A model generated the notes under the pieces. It was given only the letters and a program-made list of their open reading frames with translations. It did no database searches and was not told the DNA's origin. The position numbers and the translations under genes are program-made. Below, piece by piece: positions 19,579 through 28,240 of a stretch of DNA of 42,304 nt (positions are counted from its first letter, which is position 1; each line of letters starts with the position of its first letter). Origin of the DNA: a virus; the IMG/VR virus record IMGVR_UViG_3300028920_000135, positions 1 to 42,304 of that record; one strand, 5' to 3'.

Positions 19579-21888
19579 TTATAAGTTATTAGATCTAGAA
19601 ATTTCGACCCAATTAGTACCATCACAAATCAACATTATTCTATCTTGTGTACTATCCATTACAAAATCACCTGCTATTAATAAATTACCACCATCTACAA
19701 CAGTAATGTCTCTATCAGAACTAGTTGTTTGAAGTATCAATGTATCCCCAATACTACCAGCTGTTATAGTTGTTAAATCGTCTGTGGCTGCTGCTGACTC
19801 AGTATCTATTCTATGATATGATTTTGTAGGAGTGATACTTCCAGAAGATATAGTTAAATCAGACCTTTCGAGTGTAACAATACCACCTGCTGTCAATCCA
19901 CCTGTTAGGGTGAGGTCATTGTTCTGGTCAAATCTTGCCCTTTCCTCCATGTTTCCACTTGAATTTTCAGCCTTAATTACGAAGTCTGCTCCTGTGTTTG
20001 TGCCATTTCTATTTGCTAACAAATAAACCTGTCTATCTGTATTTCCTATTTTTAATCTCAGTCCTACAGCATTGCTGATTGTTGATATTGGGTCACTTTC
20101 AAGAGACAATATATGTCCATCATAATCACTTGCCGAATAAGTATAATCTCCCGTTTCATTACTTATCAATCCACTTGCTGTTAATCCGCCTGTTATGGTT
20201 AGGTCGCCTGTTGAACCATTTAAACTTAATACTTCTGCTATTGATGCACCATTTGACATATCAATACTAAATTCTGAAACTCCACCAGATAATCTAGTAT
20301 TTTTTAGTTTAGTAACTCCATTTAAAACACCAGTAGAATCAGAAAACATTTCGATTATACTTCCTGCTCCAGCAGTTGTAGATCCATTTTTAACTATTAA
20401 TTGTGTAGCTTCTGCCCCAGAAGCAGATACTGTTGATGTGATTCCTCCCCCTGTTGTCAATCCTCCTGATACATCTAAACTTGTCAATGAACCTACACTT
20501 GTTATATTAGTTTGTGCTGCTGTTTGCAATGTACCTGTTAGATTTGTTGCTGTTACTCCTGTAGCTCCTGTTAGATTGCCACCTGTTATAGATATCGTTC
20601 CATCGGTTAGTGTTCCGCCTGTGATTGTACCAGAGGCATCTAAATCCCCTGTTATATCAAAATCAAATGAGGTACTTAATTCATCATTTATTTTATCTAT
20701 ACATAAACCTTTTAAAGAACCATTTATTTGATTACCCTGTGCTGCATCTAATAAATTTAAAAAACAATATAAAGTATCAGTTGCTGATATAAAATAAGCA
20801 TAATTATTAGTAAATCCTGAAACTGTTATGTTGCTTTTTCTTACAATAGCTTCACCAGTAGCACCTGAGTTCATATATATACCATAACCTGTACCGTTTC
20901 CAGATGAATTAAGAATTAATGAATCACATTGGAAATTGTTTATTGATGCTCCTGTTCCAAATGGTGAATAACCTGCTGCTAGCCCAGTAAAAGCTGCATT
21001 AGTACAGTTCAATTCTATATTTTCTGCTATTATATCAACTCTATTTGTTGAAGAGTTTAATATACCTACAATAAAATCGTCAACGTCATCGTCATTAATA
21101 GTCATAGAAAATCGAGCTATTGAAGTTACTGTAGAGCCATTAATATTAAAATAATTTTTAACATTTGCTCCTGCTGACGAACCAGTCATAGTGGCGGTAG
21201 CTGCAAAATCAGCCATTATTAATAAATCACAATCTACATCAATAAATTGACAAATTGCACCATTAGTAGCAGAATCAATATTATAATCCATATTTCTAGC
21301 AAGAACGAATCCACCAGCTGTTGCATCTATACATTCACTTCCATTTGCTGCTGTTGTTAAGTTTAACGAAAATTCAGCTATTCTTGAATTTGTATCTGCC
21401 ATTGTTACCAACGTTCCACTTGTGCCAGTTATTCTACAAGCAGCAGTACTCTCACCTTCAAGATAAACATAATTTTTCATTATGATATTTTCAGCATAAT
21501 CACCCGGTGCAACTTTTACCACGTATCTTTTAGTAGTTGTGGCATCTGTTATGGCATCAATAGCCGCCTGAATAGTTAAATAAGCTAAATCAACCCTTCC
21601 AACTGTACCTGTGCCATCATTACCACTTTTGGCAACAAATGCTTGTTGCTGTAATGGTACTTGTATTGATGCACCGCCTCCGATTTCCGTATATGCTGCA
21701 CCTGTCCATCTATAAATTTTGTCAGTGTCCTCAGCTACATAGATGACGTCGTTGCTACCACTTGCAGGAAAAGCCGCTAGATTAGCGTATGGGCTGTAGT
21801 TATCACTTACTGTGCCGAATCCAAAATTAAACGATGAATATGTCACAAAACTAAGTAAAAATATTAAACTTAATAGTAATTTTTTCAT
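19579..21888 (-). CDS. Tail fibre / spike-like protein with N-terminal signal-like segment
   Basis: 769 aa. The N-terminus is KK followed by a hydrophobic stretch (LLLSLIFLLSFVTYS), which looks like a Sec signal peptide and is unusual for a fibre. Residues 45-75 have the fibre hallmark DVIYVAEDTDKIYRWTGAAYTEIGG. Residues 95-400 resemble a right-handed parallel beta helix (pectate-lyase-like: LTIQAAIDAITDAT, VAPGDYAENIIMKNYVYLEG). Residues 410-700 carry repeated LTITGGLTAGG-type strands. The end (DTLILQTTSSDRDITVVDGGN) is typical of phage fibres. No enzyme motif is visible. Likely receptor binding, or a surface-exposed product if the leader works. Confidence 0.8.
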   Translation of the reverse strand: MKKLLLSLIFLLSFVTYSSFNFGFGTVSDNYSPYANLAAFPASGSNDVIYVAEDTDKIYRWTGAAYTEIGGGASIQVPLQQQAFVAKSGNDGTGTVGRVDLAYLTIQAAIDAITDATTTKRYVVKVAPGDYAENIIMKNYVYLEGESTAACRITGTSGTLVTMADTNSRIAEFSLNLTTAANGSECIDATAGGFVLARNMDYNIDSATNGAICQFIDVDCDLLIMADFAATATMTGSSAGANVKNYFNINGSTVTSIARFSMTINDDDVDDFIVGILNSSTNRVDIIAENIELNCTNAAFTGLAAGYSPFGTGASINNFQCDSLILNSSGNGTGYGIYMNSGATGEAIVRKSNITVSGFTNNYAYFISATDTLYCFLNLLDAAQGNQINGSLKGLCIDKINDELSTSFDFDITGDLDASGTITGGTLTDGTISITGGNLTGATGVTATNLTGTLQTAAQTNITSVGSLTSLDVSGGLTTGGGITSTVSASGAEATQLIVKNGSTTAGAGSIIEMFSDSTGVLNGVTKLKNTRLSGGVSEFSIDMSNGASIAEVLSLNGSTGDLTITGGLTASGLISNETGDYTYSASDYDGHILSLESDPISTISNAVGLRLKIGNTDRQVYLLANRNGTNTGADFVIKAENSSGNMEERARFDQNNDLTLTGGLTAGGIVTLERSDLTISSGSITPTKSYHRIDTESAAATDDLTTITAGSIGDTLILQTTSSDRDITVVDGGNLLIAGDFVMDSTQDRIMLICDGTNWVEISRSNNL

Positions 21889-21899
21889 TTACGACCCCC

Positions 21900-22211
21900 T
21901 TAGAATGACTCATACCATTGAATTTCTTCTGCTCCTGCACTACCTACAAAGATTGAAGTAACAGGCCCTGGAAAATACAATTCAACTGACCTTACGATTG
22001 GATTAAGCACTAATGCACCTGTATCATTCGCCCAAGCTGCCGCATCTGCCCCTGTCAAGTTTGCAATAGGTTTAATATATACAGTATCCGCCATGCTTGT
22101 TGATGTTGCCACTATACTAATCTTTTGAATACCATTTGCAAATTGTATCTCATCTTCTGTGTCTGCTACTAATGTTGTTCTTTTCTGTGTTTGTCCATTA
22201 ATTGTCGCCAT
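21900..22211 (-). CDS. Small beta-rich virion-type protein, 103 aa
   Basis: Beta-rich with few charges in the second half (ISIVATSTSMADTVYIKPIANLTGADAAAW, PGPVTSIFVGSAGAEEI). This composition is typical of small phage structural or fibre-accessory proteins. GGAGGTAAAA before the ATG, which overlaps the lysozyme end by 14 bases. It sits between lysozyme and fibre. Possibly a fibre-tip or attachment accessory; exact role unknown. Confidence 0.6.
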   Translation of the reverse strand: MATINGQTQKRTTLVADTEDEIQFANGIQKISIVATSTSMADTVYIKPIANLTGADAAAWANDTGALVLNPIVRSVELYFPGPVTSIFVGSAGAEEIQWYESF

Positions 22212-22623
22212 TTTTACCTCCTGTCTTCATTATATTTGCGTTTCTATTTGCCCTGTTTGGTGTTTGCTTTGCGTATCTACTATCAAGCATTTCAATTGCT
22301 GCTTTTTCATAGTCTTTTTCTTTAATAGCTGCTATCATTTTCTTGAATCCTAACATTCCATTAATACCCATTTGGTATGACATATCAACAATAACATCTT
22401 GCCTGGCACGATTTAATTCAAGATACCATTTATGATTGACTAATGCGCTTTCAATAGCTCTTAATCGTCTTTTTACAAGCATTAAGCTTTCATCTTCTGT
22501 TATATAAGTCAATCCGTGTCCGAATGTCCAATTTCCTAAATGATCTTTGTACGGCTTAAACTTAAAACCTTCTTCTTTCACAACTCTTTGAACTCTAGTT
22601 TGATCTCTTCTACACAAGTGCAT
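22198..22623 (-). CDS. T4-type lysozyme (GH24 endolysin)
   Basis: 141 aa. The catalytic triad spacing of T4 lysozyme is present: E18 (KEEGF), D27 (YKD) and T33 (NWTFGHGLT), the same +9 and +15 offsets as E11, D20 and T26. The lysozyme lobe then runs through ARQDVIVDMSYQMGINGMLGF and the C-terminal TPNRANRNANIM. It cleaves the MurNAc-GlcNAc bond of peptidoglycan. No signal peptide, so release should need a holin. The membrane protein at 22634 is the nearest candidate. GH24 enzymes are more usual in Gram-negative phages but also occur in clostridial ones. Confidence 0.9.
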   Translation of the reverse strand: MHLCRRDQTRVQRVVKEEGFKFKPYKDHLGNWTFGHGLTYITEDESLMLVKRRLRAIESALVNHKWYLELNRARQDVIVDMSYQMGINGMLGFKKMIAAIKEKDYEKAAIEMLDSRYAKQTPNRANRNANIMKTGGKNGDN

Positions 22624-22633
22624 ATCATCACCT

Positions 22634-23344
22634 CTATTGTCTTAATAGTCGTTTTTTCAACATATCATCACAATTATTTGTGAATTTATCTCCTAAATTT
22701 TTTAGTTTTCTTCTAAGTGTAGTATAATCGTGCGCTTGTGGCATTTGCACCTCAAAAAACTCTTCAAATAACCTAGTAATTATAATATTTGCTTCTTTAA
22801 TTTTTTCATCAGTTTCCGAAAATATTGTATCAAGTAATCTCTCATCAAAGTTAAGCGAATATATATATTCCCTCCCTTCTTTAACGTTGTTTGTTATTAT
22901 ATCTTTAATTTCGTACAAAATTAACTCTTTGTTTTGGTGCAGATTATTTTCAAGCACTGTAGTAATAAAATGACTAATTATTTTTTTAATGCTTAATTGA
23001 AACCTTAAACTGATATAATTATACATTTCTTCTCTTGTAAATTGTTTGGTATTTTTCAAAACTTCGATTAGTTCATTATGATTTTCAGTCATTTTATCGG
23101 TCAACTTCTCTAGTACAAAGCTGGTTTCATTAATTGCTTCTCTTAATTCGTCCGCTTTTTCTTGATAATTTTCTCTCATTGAGTTAATGTTTTCAGAATT
23201 AATTTTTTGCATTAATTCGTACGATTTTCTTTGTTTCGGCAGTACAAATATTATATAATACATTACAAGAAATATTGATAATCCGTGATTAAGAACTAAT
23301 ACAAAATATTCCTTAAAGTTTTCAGCTGTAATTATTTTTACCAT
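22634..23344 (-). CDS. Membrane protein next to lysozyme, possible holin
   Basis: 236 aa. A single transmembrane helix near the N-terminus (about residues 13-35, VLVLNHGLSIFLVMYYIIFVL) is followed by a basic PKQRKSYEL and a long helical, coiled-coil-rich cytoplasmic part. The N-terminus recalls UviB/BhlA-type holins, but those are about 70-90 aa and this one has a 150-residue extension. It lies just upstream of the lysozyme gene with 10 bases between. Holin or a membrane-anchored tail/lysis factor; moderate confidence. Confidence 0.55.
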   Translation of the reverse strand: MVKIITAENFKEYFVLVLNHGLSIFLVMYYIIFVLPKQRKSYELMQKINSENINSMRENYQEKADELREAINETSFVLEKLTDKMTENHNELIEVLKNTKQFTREEMYNYISLRFQLSIKKIISHFITTVLENNLHQNKELILYEIKDIITNNVKEGREYIYSLNFDERLLDTIFSETDEKIKEANIIITRLFEEFFEVQMPQAHDYTTLRRKLKNLGDKFTNNCDDMLKKRLLRQ

Positions 23345-23352
23345 AATTTCTC

Positions 23353-24465
23353 CTAATTAATTGCTGTTTCTGATGCCATATTAGCAATCATTTCATCAAT
23401 TGTTTTTTGCTGTTTTCCAAATATTAGTTCGACATTAAATCCTTTCGCTGTGTAATATTCAATTATATTTTCAATTCTTCTGTCAATCGATACTCCTAAT
23501 TTGTCATTTTGTATTGTAACTTCATCGCCCAAATCATAGTCAGTCTCATATTCAAACGTGCCTATTGGTAATATAACGCCCTCAAAAGATGTAATTGATG
23601 CGTTTTTTGCTAATTTCTCTTGACCTCGTGCTGTCAATTCGTCGTTTGTATTTAAATCTCTTGCATCTACAAATATCACATTCATTTCAACGCCTGTATC
23701 ACTTGTGCCAGTTTCAACTATAGTTCGTGCTGCTCCATCGCCTTGTCCGCCGACTACCGCATAATTTGCAGAATCTATATCACTGTCAATATAATCTTGT
23801 TCTTTCAAATTGCCGTATTTGTTTGAAAATATAACCGGACTAGCGCCTGTAGTATATGTTCTATCGACACCTACAATTACATCAAATATCCAATCACCTG
23901 TATCAAAATCGACTGTGACTTGTGTTCCCATTTCCGCAAGTTCCCCAAACGCTTCTAGTTCCTCGTTTAATTTTTTGTATCTGGTATTGAAATCAAACTT
24001 ATCACCTCGTGCTGAATCTGCTGCTATTGTGAAATACGAAGGATATTTGAATTGAACCACGTCTGCATCACTACTAGCTAAGTTACGAGAAACCACATCT
24101 TTTATTATGGTTTCGGCTTCGGTGTTTGTGAATGATTGATGAGATGCTGCCGCTGTAGGTATGGTTATTCTACTTTTTAATACCCATTTTAACTCATAAC
24201 CTTGTATAATTAACATCGCGCTATTACCTTTGTTTTTGTAGCGATAACTTCTGATTATTCCGACTTTATTTTCACTTTTACCAACTGAAATCAGTTTGTT
24301 TTTCGCAAGCAAATCAGCATTATTGATGTTATATTCAAGAGTTAGTGTGAATTTTCCTATGCCGTACAAGCTACGTTGAAATATTAAACTTTCATAATTT
24401 CCTATTTGTCCTAACAAAGTCAAATCAAGATCATATATTCGTATTGGTGTTTGTTCGTTTGCCAT
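23353..24465 (-). CDS. ReqiPepy6 gp37-like tail protein
   Basis: 370 aa from the ATG at 24465 (site GTGGGTGATG); an upstream in-frame start at 24477 is less likely. IRIYDLDLTLLGQIGNYESLIFQRSLYGIGKFTLTL, IIRSYRYKNKGNSAMLIIQGYEL, the later ARGQEKLAKN and YETDYDLGDEVTIQNDKLG match the siphovirus gp37-like family. These are phage baseplate or tail-tip proteins with a hub-like architecture. Located after the distal tail and baseplate genes, as expected for a tail-associated hub or lysin scaffold. A promoter-like -10 repeat (24478-24499) lies just upstream. Confidence 0.85.
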   Translation of the reverse strand: MANEQTPIRIYDLDLTLLGQIGNYESLIFQRSLYGIGKFTLTLEYNINNADLLAKNKLISVGKSENKVGIIRSYRYKNKGNSAMLIIQGYELKWVLKSRITIPTAAASHQSFTNTEAETIIKDVVSRNLASSDADVVQFKYPSYFTIAADSARGDKFDFNTRYKKLNEELEAFGELAEMGTQVTVDFDTGDWIFDVIVGVDRTYTTGASPVIFSNKYGNLKEQDYIDSDIDSANYAVVGGQGDGAARTIVETGTSDTGVEMNVIFVDARDLNTNDELTARGQEKLAKNASITSFEGVILPIGTFEYETDYDLGDEVTIQNDKLGVSIDRRIENIIEYYTAKGFNVELIFGKQQKTIDEMIANMASETAIN

Positions 24466-24477
24466 TACATCACCCAC

Positions 24478-24499
24478 TTATATTATACTACATTTTTTC
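24478..24499 (-). repeat. 22-bp inverted copy of the plus-strand -10 region
   Basis: The minus strand here carries GAAAAAATGTAG then TATAATATAA, the same 22 bases as 17342-17363 on the plus strand. It contains TATAAT but no good -35 is found 17 bases upstream. It overlaps the 3' end of the NlpC-like gene and ends just before the ribosome site of the gp37-like gene. Confidence 0.7.
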
Positions 24500-25060
24500 T
24501 ATTTTTTCACCAAAACATTTCACAAATTTGAAATCATACGCTTTGTAAATGTCGCCCGGAGTGCAATTTTCACTTAATGTATCTTCGCCTTTTCTGTTAA
24601 GAGTTATTCCAGCATTTTTATAACATCTTATTACAAATTTGCTGCAAAATGTATTTTCTTTGTTACGAAAGATATTCTTTTTCTTCCAATAACTTAATGT
24701 CAACTTTTCCATTACTTGATTAATTGTTGCATTCAGCAATCCTTTATAATCGTATTTTGTTTCACCATCATCTTTTAAATTTAAGTAAGTTTTTAATATT
24801 ATATCATCAAAATTTTCGATATCATATTTAAAAGTTTTCACAGCCACATTTCTATGATTCCATATCTGAAATCTGTACTTTGTGCCGTCTGCGTTACTTC
24901 CAAGTGTCAATACTCGACCGTCTTCTAATTCTTCAACTACTATTTCAACGTGTATCACGCCTTCATCAAGTTTTTTTTGCAGACAAGTAAATACTTTGTG
25001 ATACCATTTGTTGTTAGGATTTCCACGATTAAAAAATAATATATCTCCTGCTTTTAGCAT
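24488..25060 (-). CDS. Permuted papain-fold (NlpC/YiiX-like) cysteine hydrolase
   Basis: 190 aa. The N-terminal GDILFFNRG is the usual start of YiiX/NlpC-like permuted enzymes. H37 (GVIHVEIVVEE) precedes the catalytic-type C139 (NTFCSKFVIRCYKNAG), the circular order (His before Cys) of this group. Family members hydrolyse amide or peptide bonds in cell walls, lipids or proteins. It lies directly after the papain-like peptidase gene in the tail module (12 bases apart), so it may act on the host envelope during entry. GAAGGTGAT site. Substrate unknown. Confidence 0.78.
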   Translation of the reverse strand: MLKAGDILFFNRGNPNNKWYHKVFTCLQKKLDEGVIHVEIVVEELEDGRVLTLGSNADGTKYRFQIWNHRNVAVKTFKYDIENFDDIILKTYLNLKDDGETKYDYKGLLNATINQVMEKLTLSYWKKKNIFRNKENTFCSKFVIRCYKNAGITLNRKGEDTLSENCTPGDIYKAYDFKFVKCFGEKIEKM

Positions 25061-25072
25061 TATATCACCTTC

Positions 25073-26326
25073 TTAACTTTCTATTATTATTAAATTTTGT
25101 AAAATGTCTTTAACTGATAAAATAAAGTCTTCTAATTCTTTTTTATTATAGCTTGATTTAACTGATACTTTATAATTATTTTTATGATTTATTTTTTCTA
25201 GTTGCAATTCTAATACTTTAGTCATTTCGTTGTTAGACAAGTCTTTTATTACCATATCTGCAATTTCACTAGAAAATTCATAATTAAAACAACAATAGTA
25301 TTTTAGTTTTTTTTCAGTTGGTATTATATTTAACATAGTTTTCAAATCACAATTTTGTTTAAAATTTTTTGCATCAAGTCTAGTCTGAAAAACTTCATCT
25401 ATACCTACAAAAAACTTATTATTGCTTTGAAAAACTTTATATTTATATTTGCTAAAAGGTAAAAACCAATTTGAATTAAATCCTATACAAGAATTTTCAG
25501 CACTTTCTTTAGTGTCATACATAGAATTTTCTAAAACTAATACATAGTCAAGATTTATTTCTTTATCTGTTATAGTGTCAATTATTACAAAAAACTTTTT
25601 CCAAACATTTGAAACCATTGGAATATAACATAATCCATTATCACCCCAATTTTCGCCCCAAGAATTTTGAACAATCCACTCGCCACGCAATGTCCAACCT
25701 ATTATTAAAACTGCATGACCCCCGTAATTTGTTTCATCTGGTTTGAAATCTTTAATATTTCCTCCATTTTTTCCTTCTTCATAAAATGAACTTCTAACTT
25801 GAATACTAGCACCAACCGAACCATTAAAAAGCAAAGCTAATTTAATATCTTTAATTTTTTGTTCCAAATCTTCGGTTTTAATTTCATAAAAAGATGATAT
25901 TCTGTGAGGTTTTGCTTTTTCAAGTAGAGTAGATTTAATTTCTTCAAAATTATTAGGTTTATTTGCGTAAGTGTCATTACCTTCATATTCACTATATTCA
26001 GGAACACCATCGCAAGCTAATTGCGATAGTGCTTCCTCGATAATCATACCCTCTCCTTGATAATGATTAGGTTTTCTGTTATAATATATCCATTTTATTG
26101 AATATTCTTTATTGTTTTGTAATTGCTCTTGTTCTTTTAAGATTCTGCTTTCTCCTAACATATGAGCCACACAACTTCCTATATTACCTTGATTTAATAT
26201 TCTACATTTATCATTAATGAACTCTGGTGGAATTATTGGTGCGAACGATATATTATTTTTTACCATTCCAAAATCATAGTTTTTTTCTGTGTATTTATCT
26301 GTTAATATACAACCTAATTTATTCAT
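25073..26326 (-). CDS. Papain-family (C1) cysteine peptidase in the tail module
   Basis: 417 aa from the ATG at 26326 (GAGGGTGAC site); an upstream GTG overlaps that site. The papain triad is complete: Q46 (LNQGNIGSC), C52, H204 (GGHAVLIIGW) and N221 (VQNSWGENWGDNG). Residues 1-250 form the catalytic domain; 250-417 are a cysteine-containing C-terminal region that may bind substrate or the tail. No signal peptide. Active peptidases in tails can degrade host surface proteins such as an S-layer, or mature phage proteins; both are inference. Neighbours are baseplate genes and a permuted cysteine hydrolase. Confidence 0.88.
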   Translation of the reverse strand: MNKLGCILTDKYTEKNYDFGMVKNNISFAPIIPPEFINDKCRILNQGNIGSCVAHMLGESRILKEQEQLQNNKEYSIKWIYYNRKPNHYQGEGMIIEEALSQLACDGVPEYSEYEGNDTYANKPNNFEEIKSTLLEKAKPHRISSFYEIKTEDLEQKIKDIKLALLFNGSVGASIQVRSSFYEEGKNGGNIKDFKPDETNYGGHAVLIIGWTLRGEWIVQNSWGENWGDNGLCYIPMVSNVWKKFFVIIDTITDKEINLDYVLVLENSMYDTKESAENSCIGFNSNWFLPFSKYKYKVFQSNNKFFVGIDEVFQTRLDAKNFKQNCDLKTMLNIIPTEKKLKYYCCFNYEFSSEIADMVIKDLSNNEMTKVLELQLEKINHKNNYKVSVKSSYNKKELEDFILSVKDILQNLIIIES

Positions 26327-26338
26327 AATAGTCACCCT

Positions 26339-26812
26339 CTACAATATTTTCTCAATCTTCTCTATCCCATCAAGTATGTTTGTTGACGTATCAGTTGTAT
26401 AGCCTAATGAACTGAATAATATAACCATATCGTATACTCTTGAGTCAGATAATTTAATCTCATTTTCAGCCATTGCATAGTATTCTGCTTTTGCTCGTGC
26501 CAATTTAACTTTAATTTTTCTATCTATATCAACAGGAAAGTCAAGTGTTTCTAATATGTATACTCCCTCATCGTTAATAAATTTTCTAAGAAAATCTGCT
26601 TTTGTATATGTAAATTTTTTATTTATATTTTCAGGATAGACTTTATAATAGTTTTCTTCTATATCTACTACACATTTTTTATTTAAAAGAAAATCTTTTT
26701 CTACCTCTATACCATTTAAAAAATATTTAATTTCTTTATCTTTCACTAAATTCCATTTTTGTTTTGTTATATCTAAATTCAATACATCAAGATTACTATT
26801 CACTTTATACAT
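26339..26812 (-). CDS. Hypothetical tail-region protein, 157 aa
   Basis: An alpha/beta protein with an acidic strand-rich N-terminal half (SNLDVLNLDITKQKWNLV, KYFLNGIEVEKDFLL) and a helical C-terminus (IKVKLARAKAEYYAMAENEI). Its start overlaps the stop of the upstream gene by one base, site GGGAGTGAT. Located among baseplate genes; a structural or chaperone role for the papain-like protein or the fibres is possible. No family recognised. Confidence 0.55.
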   Translation of the reverse strand: MYKVNSNLDVLNLDITKQKWNLVKDKEIKYFLNGIEVEKDFLLNKKCVVDIEENYYKVYPENINKKFTYTKADFLRKFINDEGVYILETLDFPVDIDRKIKVKLARAKAEYYAMAENEIKLSDSRVYDMVILFSSLGYTTDTSTNILDGIEKIEKIL

Positions 26813-27306
26813 TAAGCATCACTCCCGTATTCTATTTCATAATTTATGGTATTTCCAGAAACAGTAGTTTGTTTAGCCTCAATTTGTAATGAATTTGAAA
26901 AATATAAAGGTTGAGTTATTCTTGAGCAATATTGACCAGCACCAGTGTAGGGTAACCCTACAATACCAATGCCTATCCCACTATAAGTTGTGAGACCTGG
27001 ATTTATAGGTCTTTCATATGAAGTGCTTGTTCCTGCATTATTAGTAGAATATATTCCAGCTATATCAGGAGTACCATCAGAATAACCTTCATATTTTATA
27101 ACACCATCTATTGTTATTTTTATAAAACTATTTACTGATGAGTTAGGTTTTAATATTGATAAAGATAAAAACCCAGACCCTGATATATTTAATAAATCTT
27201 CATATGTATTATCTACAGATAAAGACACAGAATTTTCTACAATCCTTGTTAAAGGATAATTTGTAGGATTAAAACCCTCCGCAGACGGTATCTGAGTTAT
27301 TCCCAT
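26812..27306 (-). CDS. Beta-rich baseplate or receptor-binding-type protein, 164 aa
   Basis: Low charge with many Gly, Ser, Thr and Asn and jelly-roll-like strands (ENSVSLSVDNTYEDLLNIS, SFIKITIDGVIKYEGYSDG, INPGLTTYSGIGIGIV). Composition and place suggest a virion tip protein. A strong AGGGGGTG site. A host-recognition role is plausible but not shown. Confidence 0.6.
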   Translation of the reverse strand: MGITQIPSAEGFNPTNYPLTRIVENSVSLSVDNTYEDLLNISGSGFLSLSILKPNSSVNSFIKITIDGVIKYEGYSDGTPDIAGIYSTNNAGTSTSYERPINPGLTTYSGIGIGIVGLPYTGAGQYCSRITQPLYFSNSLQIEAKQTTVSGNTINYEIEYGSDA

Positions 27307-27322
27307 TATTCAACACCCCCTA

Positions 27323-27673
27323 TCATTCCGTCGCACCAGTAATTGTGATTGTAACCTTACTAGCTGTAGTTGTTTCGCCTTGTATACTGTCATTTTCGTC
27401 TACCAACATTAGTCCTGGTACTGCATATTCTATAATTCTTGTTGCATCTGCTGCTAATTCTTCCTCGAATATAATATTAGTATCTCCTGCTGTACCTAGT
27501 GATCCGCCTGAATCGGGTACTTGATATAATATAACTGTTTCTGCTGTTGTATTGCTATTGTGTATATTGATTAATCTTACATAACTTGTCGTGCTTGCAG
27601 GATTAGCATATATTGACGCTGCTGAGGCAGCTATCGTGGTTACATCAACTAATCTTGAATATTCAAATGCCAT
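27323..27673 (-). CDS. Small beta-sandwich virion protein, 116 aa
   Basis: Beta-rich (RLVDVTTIAASAASIYANPAS, YVRLINIHNSNTTAETVILYQV, KVTITITGATE) with a layout like small phage proteins that decorate tails or baseplates. AGGAGGT site. In size and composition it resembles the 103-aa protein at 21900, but I see no clear homology. Structural role inferred from position. Confidence 0.6.
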   Translation of the reverse strand: MAFEYSRLVDVTTIAASAASIYANPASTTSYVRLINIHNSNTTAETVILYQVPDSGGSLGTAGDTNIIFEEELAADATRIIEYAVPGLMLVDENDSIQGETTTASKVTITITGATE

Positions 27674-27683
27674 TTTTTACCTC

Positions 27684-28229
27684 CTATAGTAAAAATGATT
27701 TCCTCAAATCTTCTTCTGATAATCCGACTGGTCTTACTTTGATTTCCACCATATCTCTCTCGTCTGTCACATTAGAATTCAGAATTAAACTAGCGGATTG
27801 AGGTACTAATATCTGTGCGAGAGATATCTCATATATATCACCTGATTGTGTAAGTGCTGGTGCTGCTGGACTTGCAGCTGGTGTCCCTTTTAAAACTGCT
27901 AAAATTGCACTTCTGGTTGAATCTGCAACATTTCTTCTTACTATTATTCTATCTATTCTATCATAAGTAACATCGCCTGCATCAAGTGTTAATGTTTCTG
28001 CTGCTGTGTATACTTCAAAGAAATAGCCTTCTACATTTGCACCACCAAGATTAATTGATACGTTTAAATCTGTATCATTTGCGGTTACTTGCAATTCTGT
28101 TGTTAATGCTGTGCTATCATCGACTAATACACCCGTCGTCATAAATTGCCGAAATCTATTAGCAAAATCATCTGCGTAATAAACTCTATCATCTGAAATT
28201 GATTTAAAAAATCCGCTTTTTTGTGCCAC
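27684..28229 (-). CDS. Baseplate / fibre-base protein, 181 aa, GTG start
   Basis: The GTG at 28229 has GGGAGGTGAA. The sequence follows a known phage fibre N-terminal module: FFKSISDDRVYYADDFANRF, GYFFEVYTAAETLTLDAGD, YDRIDRIIVRRNVADSTRSAILAVLKGTPAASPAAPALTQ and DIYEISLAQILV. This module usually attaches fibres or receptor-binding proteins to the baseplate. Here it stands alone with a short charged C-terminus (EEDLRKSFLL), so it may be the adaptor for a separately encoded fibre. Confidence 0.75.
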   Translation of the reverse strand: MAQKSGFFKSISDDRVYYADDFANRFRQFMTTGVLVDDSTALTTELQVTANDTDLNVSINLGGANVEGYFFEVYTAAETLTLDAGDVTYDRIDRIIVRRNVADSTRSAILAVLKGTPAASPAAPALTQSGDIYEISLAQILVPQSASLILNSNVTDERDMVEIKVRPVGLSEEDLRKSFLL

Positions 28230-28240
28230 TTTTCACCTCC

